Assembly (NCBI RefSeq): GCF_037038585.1
Contig: NC_092541.1
Location: 7,426,945-7,490,944, forward strand
Direction: 5' to 3'
Source: Patagioenas fasciata
Lineage: Eukaryota > Chordata > Aves > Columbiformes > Columbidae
DNA: 64,000 bases
Positions 10,473 through 23,600 of this stretch are shown here, piece after piece. The position numbers and the translations under genes were made by a program. The notes beneath the pieces are model-generated. The model was not told the origin of the DNA and did not search any database. It saw only the letters and a program-made list of their open reading frames with translations. How positions within the stretch are numbered: position 1 is the stretch's first letter; the number at the start of each line of letters is the position of its first letter.

Positions 10473-12179
10473 GGGACAAAGGGGGACCCAGGATGTCACA
10501 ATGGGCCCTTGGGACAAAGGGCGGTCGCCAGGATATCACAATGGGCTCTGGTGACAATGGGGTCCCCAGGATGTCACAATGGGCCCTGGGGACAAGTTGG
10601 GGTCCCCTGAATTTCACAATGGGCCCTGGGGACAAAGAGGGCTCCCCAGCATATCACAATGGGCCCTGGGGACAATGGGGGGTCCTGGGACGTCACAATG
10701 GGCCCTGGGGACAAGGGGGGGTCCCCAGGATGTCACAATGGGCCCTGGGGACAAAGAGCGTCCCCAGCATGTCACAATGGGCCCTGGGGACAAAGGGGGT
10801 CCCCACGGTATCAGAATGGGCCCTGGGGACAAAGGGGGGTCCCCTGAATGTCACAATGGGCCCTGGGGACAATGGGGGTCCTGGGATGTCTCAATGAGCC
10901 CTGCGGACAAGGGTGGTACCCACGGTGTCACAATGGGCCCTGGGCACAACGGGGGGTCCCCATAGTGTCACAATGGGTCCTGGGGACAATGGGGGGTCCT
11001 GGGACGTCACAATGGGCCCTGGGGACAAGGGGGGGTCCCCAGGATGTCACAATGGGCCCTGGGCAAAAAGAGGGGTCCCCTGAATGTCACAATGGGCCCT
11101 GGGGACAAGGGGATGCAGAGGATGTCACAATGGGCCCTGGGGACAATGGGGGGTCCTGGGATGTCACAATGGGCCCTGGGGACAATGGGAGTCCCCAGGG
11201 TGTCACAATGGGCCTTGGGAACAAGGGGGTCCCCCAGATATCACAATGGGCCCTGGGGACAATGTAAGGTCCTGGGCTGTCACAATGGACCCTGAAGACA
11301 AGGGGGGTCCCCAGGATGTCACAATGAAGTCTTGGGACAAAGGGGGTCCCCAGGATGTCACAATGGGCCCTGGGGACAAAGCGGGGGTCCTGGAATCTCA
11401 CAATGGGCCCCAGTGACAAAGGGGGTCCCTATGGTGCCACAATGGGCCCTGGGGACAAAGGGGGTCCCCTGGATGTCACAATGGGCTCTGGGGACAAGGA
11501 GGGTCCCCAGGATGTCACAATGGGCCCTGGGGACAAAGGGGGTCCCCACGGTATCAGAATGGGCCCTGGGGACAAGGGGGGTCCCCTGAATGTCACAATG
11601 GGCCCTGGGGACAATGGGGGGTCCTGGGATGTCACAATGAGCCCTGCAGACAAGGGTGGTACCCACAGTGTCACAATGGGCCCTGGGCACAAGGGGGGGT
11701 CCCCATAGTGTCACAATGGACCCTGGGGACAAGGGGGTGCCGAGGATGTCACAATGGGCCCTGGGGACAATGGGGGGTCCTGGGACCGCACAATGGGCCC
11801 TGAGGACAATGGTGGGTCCCCTGAATGTCAAAATGGGCCCTCGGGACAAAGGGGGGTCCGCAGGATGTCACAATGGGCACTGGGGACAAAGGGGGGGTCC
11901 CCAGGATGTCACAATGGGCCCTGGGGACAATGTGGGGTCCTGGGATTTCACAATGGGCCCCAGTGACAAAGGGGGTCCCCTGAATGTCACAATAGGTCCT
12001 GGGGACAATGGGGGGTCCTGGGACGTCACAATGGGCCCTGGGGACAAGGGGGGGTCCCCAGGATGTCACAATGGGCCCTGGGGACAAAGAGGGGTCCCCT
12101 GACTGTCACAATGGGCCCTGGGGACAGGGGGGTGCAGTGGATGTCACAATGGGCCCTGGGGACAATGGGGGGCATCCAG

Positions 12180-12560
12180 GATGTCAGAATGAGTCATGAG
12201 GACAAGGGGGGGTCCCCATGGTGTCACAATGGGTCCCCAGTGACAAGGAGGGGTCCCCATGGTGTCACAATAGGCCCTGGGGACAAAGTGGGGTCCAAGA
12301 ATGTCACAATGGGCCCTGGGGACAAAAGGGGTTGCCATGGTGCCACAATGGGCCCTGAGGTCAAAGGGGGTCCCCATGGTGCTACAATGGGCCCTGGGGA
12401 CAAAGGGGGGTCCTGGGATGTCACAATGAGCCCTGGGGACAAAGGGGGTGTCCCCATGGTGCCACAACGGGCCCTGGGAGGAAGGGGATGGCCAGGATGT
12501 CACAATGGGTCCTGGGGAAAATGGGGGGTGCCCAGGATGTCACAATGGACCCTGGGGACA
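12180..12560 (+). repeat. Recurring variant block of about 370 bp (first of about seven copies)
   Basis: A distinctive run of units includes GTCCCCAGTGACAAGGAGGG, a GGTTGCCATGGTG unit and a CCTGGGGAAAATGGGG unit. It recurs near 15.68, 24.64, 32.66, 34.95, 35.74 and 40.34 kb with small deletions. This shows that block-wise amplification, not only single-unit slippage, built the array. Confidence 0.8.
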
Positions 12561-15500
12561 AAGAGGGGTCCCCTGAATGTCACAATGGGCCCTGGGGACA
12601 AGGGGGTGCAGAGGATGTCACAATGGGCCCTGGGGACAATGGGGGGTCCTGGGACATCACAATGGGCCCTGGGGACAAGGAGGGATCCCCAGGATGTCAC
12701 AATGGGCCCTGGGGACAATGGGGGGTCCTGGGACGTCACAATGGGCCCTGGGGACAAGGTGGGGTCCCCAGGATGTCACAATGGGCCTTGGGAACAAGGG
12801 GGTCCCCCAGATATCACAATGGGCCCTGGGGACAATGTAAGGTCCTGGGCTGTCACAATGGACCCTGAGGACAAGGGGGGACCCCAGGATGTCACAATGA
12901 AATCTTGGGACAAAGGGGGTCCCCAGGATGTCACAATGGGCCCTGGGGACAAAGGGGGTCCCCACGGTGTCAGAATGGGCCCTGGGGACAATGGGGGGTC
13001 CTGGGATGTCACAATGAGCCCTGGGGACAAGGGTGGTACCCACGGTGTCACAATGGGCCCTGGGCACAAGGGGGGGTCCCCATAGTGTCACAATGGACCC
13101 TGGGGACAAGGGGGTGCCGAGGATGTCACAATGGGCCCTGGGGACAATGGGGGGTCCTGGGACCTCACAATGGGCCCTGAGGACAATGGTGGGTCCCCTG
13201 AATGTCAAAATGGGCCCTCGGGACAAAGGGGGGTCCGCAGGATGTCACAATGGGCACTGGGGACAAAGGGGGGGTCCCCAGGATGTCACAATGGGCCCTG
13301 GGGATAAAGGGGGGGTCCCCATGGTGTCACAATGGGCCCAAGTGACAAGGAGGGTCCCCACGGTGCCACGATGGGTCCTGGGGACAAGGGTGTCCCCCAG
13401 ATGTCACAATGGGCCCTGGGGACAATGGGAGGCCCCAAGGTGTTCAGAACGAGCCCTGGGGACAAAGTGAAATCCTGGAATGTCACAATGGCCCCCAGTG
13501 ACAAAGGGGTTCCCCATGGTGCCACAATGGGCCCTGGGGACAAAAGGGGTCCCCAGGATTTCACAATAGCACTGGGGACAAAGGGGGGTCGTGGGATGTC
13601 ACAATGGGCCCTGGGGACAAGGGAGATCCCCATGGTGTCACAATAAGCCCTGGGGACAAAGGGTGGTCCTGGGACATTTCAATGGGCCCTGGGGACAAAG
13701 GGGGGACCCCAGGATGTCACAATGGGCCCTGGGGACAAAGGGGGGTCCCCATGGTGTCACAATGGGCCCTGGGGACAAGGGGGTCCCCCAGATATCGCAA
13801 TGGGCCCTGGGGACAAAGTAAGGTCCTGGGCTGTCACAATGGACCCTGAGGACAAGGGGGGTCCCCCAGATGTCACAATGGGCCCTGGGGACCAGGGCGG
13901 GTCCTGGGATGTCACAATGGGCCCCAGTGACAAAGAGGGTCCTCATGGTGCCACAATGGGCCCCAGTGACAAAGGGGGTCCCCTGGATGTCACAATGGGC
14001 TCTGGGGACAATGGGGGGTCCTGGGACGTCACAATGGGCCCTGGGGACAAGGAGGGCACCCCAGGATGTCACACAGGGCCCTGGGAACAATGGCGGGTCC
14101 TGGGACGTCACAGTGGGCCCTGGGAACAAGGGGGGGTCCCCAGGATGTCACAATGGGCCCTGGGGACAAAGAGGGGTCCCCTGAATGTCACAATGGGCCC
14201 TGGGGACAAGGGGGTGCCGAGGATGTCACAATGGGCCCTGGAAAAATGGGGGTCCTGGCACGTCACGATGGGCCCTGGGGACAAGGAGGGATTCCCAGGA
14301 TGTCACAATGGGCCCTGGGGACAAGGGGGTGTCCCCAGGATGTCACAATGGGCCCTGCGGACAAGGGTGGTACCCACGGTGTCACAATGGTCACTGGGAC
14401 AAGGGGGGGTCCCTATAGTGTCACAATGGGTCCTGGGGACAAGTGGGGTCCCCTGAAAGTCACAATGGGCCCTGGGGACAATGTGGGGTCCTGGGATGTC
14501 ACAATGGGCCCAAGTGACAAACGGGGGCCCCTGAATGTCACAATGGGCCCTGGGGACAATGGGGAGTCCTGGGACGTCACAATGGGCCCTGGGGACAAGG
14601 AGGGATCCCCAGGATGTCACAATGGGCCCTGGGGACAATGGCGGGTCCTGGGACGTCACAATGGGCCCTGGGGACAAGGGGGGGTCCCCAGGACGTCACA
14701 ATGGGCCCTGGGGACAAAGAGGGGTCCCCTGAATGTCACAATGGGCCCTGGGCACAAGGGGGTGCCGAGGATGTCACAATGGGCCCTGCGGACAATGGGG
14801 GGTCCTGGGATGTCACAATGGGCCCTGAGGACAATGGTGGGTCCCCTGAATGTCACAATGGGCCCTGGGGACAAAGTGGGGTCCGCAGGATGTCACAATG
14901 GGCACTGGGGACAAAGGGGGGCGTCCCCATGGTGTCACAATGGGCCCAAGTGACAAGGAGGGTCCCCACGGTGCCACGATGGGTCCTGGGGACAAGGGCG
15001 TCCCCCAGATGTCACAATGGGCCCTGGGGACAATGGGAGTCCCCAAGGTGTCAGAACGAGCCCTGGGGACAAAGTGGAATCCTCGAATATCACAATGGCC
15101 CCCAGTGACAAAGGGGTTCCCCATGGTGTCACAATGGGCCGTGGGGACAAAAGGGGTCCCCAGGATTTCACAATAGCACTGGGGACAAAGGGGGGTTATG
15201 GGATGTCACAATGGGCTCCAGTGACAAAGAGGGTCCTCATGGTGCCACAATGGGCCCTGGGGACAAAGGGGGTCCCCTGGATGTCACAATGGGCCCTGGG
15301 GACAAGGAGGGTCCCCAGCATGTCACAATGGGCCCTGGGGACAAAGGGGGTCCCCACGGTATCAGTATGGGCCCTGGGGACAAAGGGGGGTCCTGGGACG
15401 TCACAATGGGCCCTGGGGACAAGGGGGGGTCCTGGGACGTCACAATGGGCCCTGGGGACAAGGGGGTGCAGAGGATGTCACAATGGGCCCTGGGGAAAAT

Positions 15501-17689
15501 GTCGGGTCCTGGGACGTCACAATGGGCCCTGGGGACAAGGGGGGGTCCCCAGGATGTCACAATGGGCCCTGGGGACAAAGAGGGGTCCCCTGAATGTCAC
15601 AATGGGCCCTGGGGACAAGGGGGTGCAGTGGATGTTACAATGGGCCCTGGGGACAATGGGGGGTGTCCAGGATGTGAGAATGAGTCCTGAAGACAAGGGG
15701 GGGTCCCCATGGTGTCACAATGGGTCCCCAGTGACAAGGAGGGGTCCCCATGGTGTCACAATAGGCCCTGGGGACAAAGTGGGGTCCAAGAATGTCACAA
15801 TGGGCGCTGGGGACAAAAGGGGTTGCCATGGTGCTACAATGGGCCCTGGGGACAAAGGGGGGTCCTGGGATGTCACAATGGGCCCTGGGGACAAAGGGGT
15901 GCAGAGGATGTCACAACGGGCCCTGGGAGCAAGGGGGTGGCCAGGATGTCACAATGGGTCCTCGGGAAAATGGGGGGTGCCCAGGATGTCACAATGGACC
16001 CTGAGGACAAGCGGGGGTCTCCATGGTGTCACAATGGGCCCCAGTGACAAAGGGGGTCCCCTGAATGTCACAATAGGTCCTGGGGACAATGGGGGGTCCT
16101 GGGACGTCACAATGGGCCTTGGGGACAAGGAGGGATCCCCAGGATGTCAGAATGGGCCCTGGGGACAAAGAGGGGTCCCCTGAATGTCACAATGGGCCCT
16201 GGGGACAAGGGGGTGCAGAGGATGTCACAATGGGCCCTAGGGACAATGGGGGGTCCTGGGACATCACAATGGGCCCTGGAGACAAGGAGGGATCCCCAGG
16301 ATGTCACAATGGGCCCTGGGGACAATGGGGGGTCCTGGGACGTCACAATGGGCCCTGGGAAGAAGGGGGGGTCCCCAAGATGTCACAATGGGCCCTGGGG
16401 ACAAGGGGGTGCCGAGGATGTCACAATGGGCTCTGGGGACAATGGGGGGTCCTGGGATGTCACAATGGGCCCTGGGGACAAGGGTGGGTCCCCAGGATGT
16501 CACAATGGGCCTTGGGAACAAGGGGGTCCCCCAGATATCACAATGGGCCCTGGGGACAATGTAAGGTCCTGGGCTGTCACAATGGACCCTGAGGACAAGG
16601 GGGGTCCCTAGGATGTCACAATGAAGTCTTGGGACAAAGGGGGTCCCCAGGATGTCACAATGGGGCCTGGGGACCAGGGGGGGTCCCCAGGATGTCACAA
16701 TGGGCCCCAGTGACAAAGGGGGTCCCTATGGTGCCACAATGGGCCCTGGGGACAAAGGGGGTCCCCAGGATGTCACAATGGGCCCTGGGGACAAAGGGGG
16801 TCCCCACGGTATCACAATGGGTCCTGGGGACAAAGGGCGGTCCCCTGAATGTCACAATGGGCCCTGGGGACAATGAGGGTCCTGGGATGTCACAATGAGC
16901 CCTGCAGACAAGGGTGGTACCCACGGTGTCACAATGGGCCCTGGGCACAAGGGGGGGTCCCCATAGTGTCACAATGGGTCCTGGGGACAAGTGGGGTCCC
17001 CAGGATGTCACAATGGGCCCTGGGGACAATGTGGGGTCCCCTGAATATCACAATGGGCCCTGGGGACAAGGGGGTGCCGAGGATGTCACAATGGGCCCTG
17101 GGGACAATGGGGGGTCCTGGGACCTCACAATGGGCCCTGAGGACAATGGTGGGTCCCCTGAATGTCAAAATGGGCCCTGGGGACAAAGGGGGGTCCGCAG
17201 GATGTCACAATGGGCACTGGGGACAAAGGGGGTGTCCCCAGGATGTCACAATGGGCCCTGGGGACAATGTGGGGTCCTGGGATTTCACAATGGGCCCCAG
17301 TGACAAAGGGGGTCCCCTAAATGTCACAATGGGTCCTGGGGACAATGGGGGGTCCTGGGACGTCACAATGGGCCCTGGGGACAAGGAGGGATCCCCAGGA
17401 TGTCACAATGGGCCCTGCGGACAAGGGTGGTACCCACGGTGTCACAATGGGCACTGGGCACAAGGGGGGGTCCCTATAGTGTCGCAATGGGTCCTGGGTA
17501 CAAGTGGGGTCCCCTGAAAGTCACAATGGGCCCTGAGGACAATGGTGGGTCCTCTGAATGTCAAAATGGGCCCCAGTGACAAACGGGGGCCCCTGAATGT
17601 CACAATGGGCCCTGGGGACAAGGAGGGATCCCCAGGCTGTCACAATGGGCCCTGGGGACAAGGGGGGGTTCCCTGGATGTCACAATGGG

Positions 17690-20600
17690 CCCTGGGGACA
17701 AGGAGGGATTCCCAGGACGTCACAATGGGCCCTGGGGACAAGGGGGTGTCCCCAGGATGTCACAATGGGCCCTGCGGACAAGGGTGGTACCCACGGTGTC
17801 ACAATGGTCACTGGGCACAAGGTGGGGTCCCTATAGTGTCACAATGGGTCCTGGGGACAAGTGGGGTCCCCTGAAAGTCACAATGGGCCCTGGGGACAAT
17901 GTGGGGTCCTGGGATGTCACAATGGGCGCCAGTGACAAACGGGGGCCCCTGAATGTCACAATGGGCCCTGGGGACAATGGGGGGTCCCGGGACGTCACAA
18001 TGGGCCCTGGGGACAAGGAGGGATCCCCAGGATGTCACAATGGGCCCTGGGGACAAAGAGGCGTCCCCTGAATGTCACAATGGGCCCTGGGGACAAGGGG
18101 GTGCCGAGGATGTCACAATGGGCCCTGGGGACAAGGGAGATCCCCATGGTGTCACAATAAGCCCTGGGGACAAAGTGGGGTCCTGGGAAGTCACAATGGG
18201 CCCTGGGGACAATGGGGGTCCTGGGACGTCACAATGGGCCCTGGGGACAATGGGGGTCCCCACGGTGCCACGATGGGTCCTGGGGACAAGGGCGTCCCCC
18301 TAGATGTCACAATGGGCCCTGGGGACAATGGGGTTGCCCAGGATGTCACAATGGACCCTGGGGACAAAGGGGGGTGGGCAGGATGTCACAATGGGCACTG
18401 GGGACAAAGGGGGGGTCCCCATGGTGTCACAATGGGTCCCCAGTGACAAGGAGGGTTCCCCATGGTGTCACAATAGGCCCTGGGGACAAAGTGGGGTCCT
18501 AGAATGTCACAATGAGCCCTGGGGACAAAGGGGGGTCCTGGGATGTCACAATTGGCCCTGGGGACAATAGGGGATTCCTAGGATGTCACAATGGGCCCTT
18601 GGGACAATGGGGTTCCTGGGATGTCACAATGGGTCCCCAGTGACAAAGGGGGTCCCCAGGATGTCTCAATGGGCCCTGAGGACAATGGGAGGTCCCCATG
18701 GTGTCATAATGGGTCCCCAGTGACAAGGGAGGTCTCCACAGTGCCAGGATGGGTCCTGGGGACAAGGAGGTCCCCAGGATGTCACAATGGGCCGTGGGGA
18801 CAAAGAGGCTCCCCAGGATGTCACAATGGGACCTGGGGACAAGGGGGTCTCCAGGAACTCACAATGGGCTCTGGGGACAATGGAGGTTCCCCAGGATGTT
18901 CACAATAGGCCCTGAGGACAAGGGGTGGTCCCCATGCTGTCACAATGGGTCTCCAGTGACAAGGGGGTCCCCAAGGTGTCACAATGGGCCCTGGGGACAA
19001 TGGGGGGTCCTGGGACGTAACAATAGGCCCTGGGGACAAGGGGGTTCCCCACAGTGTCACAATGGGCCCTGGGGACAAAGGGGGTCCGCACGGTGTTACA
19101 ATGGTCCCGGGGGACAAAGGGGGATGCCCAGGATGTCACAATGGGCCCTGAGGACAAGGGGGGGTCCCCATGGTGTCACAATGGGTCCCCAGTGACAAGG
19201 AGGGTCCCCATGGTGTCATGATGGGTCCTGGGGACAAGGGGGTCCCCAGGATGTAACAATGGACCCTGGGGACAATGGGGGGTCCTGGGACGTCACAATG
19301 GGTCCCAGTGACATGGGGGTCCCCAGGATGTCACAATGGGCCCTGGGGACAATGTGGGGTCCTGGGATGTCACAATGGGCCCCAGTGACAAAGGGGGTCC
19401 CCTGAATGTCACAATGGGCCCTGGGGACAATGGGGGGTCCTGGGACGTCACAATGGGCCCTGGGGACAAGGAGGGATCCCCAGGATGTCACAATGGGCCC
19501 TGGGGACAATGGGGGGTCCTGGGACGTCACAATGGGCCCTAGGGACAAGAGGGGGTCCCCAGGATGTCACAATGGGCCCTGGGGACAAAGAGGGGTCCCC
19601 TGAATGTCACAATGGGCCCTGGGGACAAGGGGGTGCCGAGGATGTCAGAATGGGCCCTGGGGACAATGGGGGTCCTGGGACGTCACAATGGGCCCTGGGG
19701 ACACAGAGGGGCCCTAGGACGTCACAATCAGCCCTGGCGACAAGATGGGGTCCCCTGAGAGTCACAATGAGCCCTGGGAAGAGAGGGGTCTCCCAAGGAC
19801 ATCACAATGGGCCCTGGGAACAATGGGGGGTCCTGGGACGTCACAATGGGCCCCAGTGACAAAGGGGGTCCCCTGAATGTCACAATGGGCCCTGGGGACA
19901 ATGGGGGGTCCTGGGACGTCACAATGGGCCCTGGGGACTAGGAGGGATCCCCAGGATGTCACAATGGGCCCTGGGGACAAGGGGGGGTCCCCAGGATGTC
20001 ACAATGGGCCCTGGGGACCAAGAGGGGTCCCCTGAATGTCACAATGGGCCCTGGGGACAAGGGGGTGCAGAGGATGTCACAATGGGCCCTGGGGACAATG
20101 GGGGGTCCTGGGATGTCACAATGGGCCCTGGGGACAAAGTAAGGTCCTGGGATGTCACAATGGGCCCTGGGGACAAGGGGGGTCCCCAGGATGTCACAAT
20201 GAAGTCTTGGGACAAAGGGGGTCCCCAGGATGTTCACAATGGGCCCTGGGGACCAGGGGGGGTCCTGGGATGTCACAATGGGCCCCAGTGACAAAGGGGG
20301 TCCCTATGGTGCCACAATGGGCCCTGGGGACAAAGGGGGTCCCCTGGATGTCACAATGGGCTCTGGGGACAAGGAGGGTCCCCAGGATGTCACAATGGGC
20401 CCTGGGGACAAAGAGGATCCCCAGCATGTCACAATGGGCCCTGGGGACAAAGGGGGTCCCCACGGTATCAGAATGGGCCCTGGGCACAAGGGGGGGTCCC
20501 CATAGTGTCACAATGGGCCCTGGGGACAAGGGGGTGCCGAGGATGTCACAATGGGCCCTGGGGACAATGGGGGGTCCTGGGACCTCACAATGGGCCCTGA

Positions 20601-23600
20601 GGACAATGGTGGGTCCCCTGAATGTCAAAATGGGCCCTGGGGACAAAGGGGGGTCCGCAGGATGTCACAATGGGCACTGGGGACAAAGGGGGTGTCCCCA
20701 GGATGTCACAATGGGCCCTGGGGACAATGTGGGGTCCTGGGATTTCACAATGGGCCCCAGTGACAAAGGGGGTCCCCTAAATGTCACAATGGGTCCTGGG
20801 GACAATGGGGGGTCCTGGGACGTCACAATGGGCCCTGGGGACAAGGAGGGATCCCCAGGATATCACAATGGGCCCTGGGGACAAGGGGGTGTCCCCAGGA
20901 TGTCACAATGGGCCCTGCGGACAAGGGTGGTACCCACGGTGTCACAATGGGCACTGGGCACAAGGGGGGGTCCCTATAGTGTCGCAATGGGTCCTGGGGA
21001 CAAGTGGGGTCCCCTGAAAGTCACAATGGGCCCTGAGGACAATGGTGGGTCCCCTGAATGTCAAAATGGGCCCCAGTGACAAACGGGGGCCCCTGAATGT
21101 CACAATGGGCCCTGGGGACAATGGGGGGTCCCGGGACGTCACAATGGGCCCTGGGGACAAGGAGGGATCCCCAGGATGTCACAATGGGCCCTGGGGACAA
21201 TGGCGGGTCCTGCGACGTCACAATGGGCCCTGGGGACAAGGGGGGGTCCCCTGGATGTCACAATGGGCCCTGGGGACAAGGAGGGATTCCCAGGACGTCA
21301 CAATGGGCCCTGGGGACAAGGGGGTGTCCCCAGGATGTCACAATGGGCCCTGCGGACAAGGGTGGTACCCACGGTGTCACAATGGGCACTGGGCACAAGG
21401 TGGGGTCCCTATAGTGTCACAATGGGTCCTGGGGACAAGTGGGGTCCCCTGAAAGTCACAATGGGCCCTGGGGACAATGTGGGGTCCTGGGATGTCACAA
21501 TGGGTGCCAGTGACAAACGGGGGCCCCTGAATGTCACAATGGGCCCTGGGGACAATGGGGGGTCCCGGGACGTCACAATGGGCCCTGGGGACAAGGAGGG
21601 ATCCCCAGGATGTCACAATGGGCCCTGGGGAGAAAGAGGCGTCCCCTGAATGTCACAATGGGCCCTGGGGACAAGGGGGTGCCGAGGATGTCACAATGGG
21701 CCCTGGGGACAAGGGAGATCCCCATGGTGTCACAATAAGCCCTGGGGACAAAGTGGGGTCCTGGGATGTCACAATGGGCCCTGGGGACAATGGGGGTCCT
21801 GGGACGTCACAATGGGCCCTGGGGACAATGGGGGTCCCCACGGTGCCACGATGGGTCCTGGGGACAAGGGCGTCCCCCTAGATGTCACAATGGGCCCTGG
21901 GGACAATGGGGTTGCCCAGGATGTCACAATGGACCCTGGGGACAAAGGGGGGTGGGCAGGATGTCACAATGGGCACTGGGGACAAAGCGGGGGTCCCCAT
22001 GGTGTCACAATGGGTCCCCAGTGACAAGGAGGGTTCCCCATGGTGTCACAATAGGCCCTGGGGACGAAGTGGGGTCCTAGAATGTCACAATGAGCCCTGG
22101 GGACAAAGGGGGGTCCTGGGATGTCACAATGGGCCCTGGGGACAAGAGGGGATTCCTAGGATGTCACAATGGGCCCTGGGGACTAATGTGGTCCCCAGGG
22201 TGTCACAATATGTCCTGGAGACAAAGAGGGGTCCCCAGGATGTCACAATGGGCCCTTGGGACAATGGGGTTCCTGGGATGTCACAATGGGTCCCCAGTGA
22301 CAAAGGGGGTCCCCAGGATGTCTCAATGGGCCCTGAGGACAATGGGAGGTCCCCAGGATGTCACAATGGGCCGTGGGGACAAAGAGGCTCCCCAGGATGT
22401 CACAATGGGACCTGGGGACAAGGGGGTCTCCAGGAACTCACAATGGGCTCTGGGGACAATGGAGGTTCCCCAGGATGTTCACAATAGGCCCTGAGGACAA
22501 GGGGTGGTCCCCATGCTGTCACAATGGGTCTCCAGTGACAAGGGGGTCCCCAAGGTGTCACAATGGGCCCTGGGGACAATGGGGGGTCCTGGGACGTAAC
22601 AATAGGTCCTGGGGACAAGGGGGTTCCCCACAGTGTCACAATGGGCCCTGGGGACAAAGGGGGTCCGCACGGTGTTACAATGGTCCCGGGGGACAAAGGG
22701 GGATGCCCAGGATGTCACAATGGGCCCTGAGGACAAGGGGGGGTCCCCATGGTGTCACAATGGGTCCCCAGTGACAAGGAGGGTCCCCATGGTGTCATGA
22801 TGGGTCCTGGGGACAAGGGGGTCCCCAGGATGTCACAATGGGCCCTGGGGACAATGTGGGGTCCCCAGGATGTCACAATGGGCCCCAGTGACAAAGGGGG
22901 TCCCCTGAATGTCACAATGGGCCCTGGGGACAAGGGGGTGTCCCCAGGATGTCACAATGGGCCCTGCGGACAAGGGTGGTACCCACGGTGTCACAATGGG
23001 CACTGGGCACAAGGTGGGGTCCCTATAGTGTCACAATGGGTCCTGGGGACAAGTGGGGTCCCCTGAAAGTCACAATGGGCCCTGGGGACAATGTGGGGTC
23101 CTGGGATGTCACAATGGGCGCCAGTGACAAACGGGGGCCCCTGAATGTCACAATGGGCCCTGGGGACAATGGGGGGTCCCGGGACGTCACAATGGGCCCT
23201 GGGGACAAGGAGGGATCCCCAGGATGTCACAATGGGCCCTGGGGACAAAGAGGCGTCCCCTGAATGTCACAATGGGCCTTGGGGACAAGGGGGTGCCGAG
23301 GATGTCACAATGGGCCCTGGGGACAAGGGAGATCCCCATGGTGTCACAATAAGCCCTGGGGACAAAGTGGGGTCCTGGGATGTCACAATGGGCCCTGGGG
23401 ACAACGGGGGTCCTGGGACGTCACAATGGGCCCTGGGGACAACGGGGGTCCTGGGATGTCACAATGGGCCCCAGTGACAAAGGGGGTCCCTATGGTGCCA
23501 CAATGGGCCCTGGGGACAAAGGGGGTCCCCTGGATGTCACAATGGGCTCTGGGGACAAGGAGGGTCCCCAGGATGTCACAATGGGCCCTGGGGACAATGG

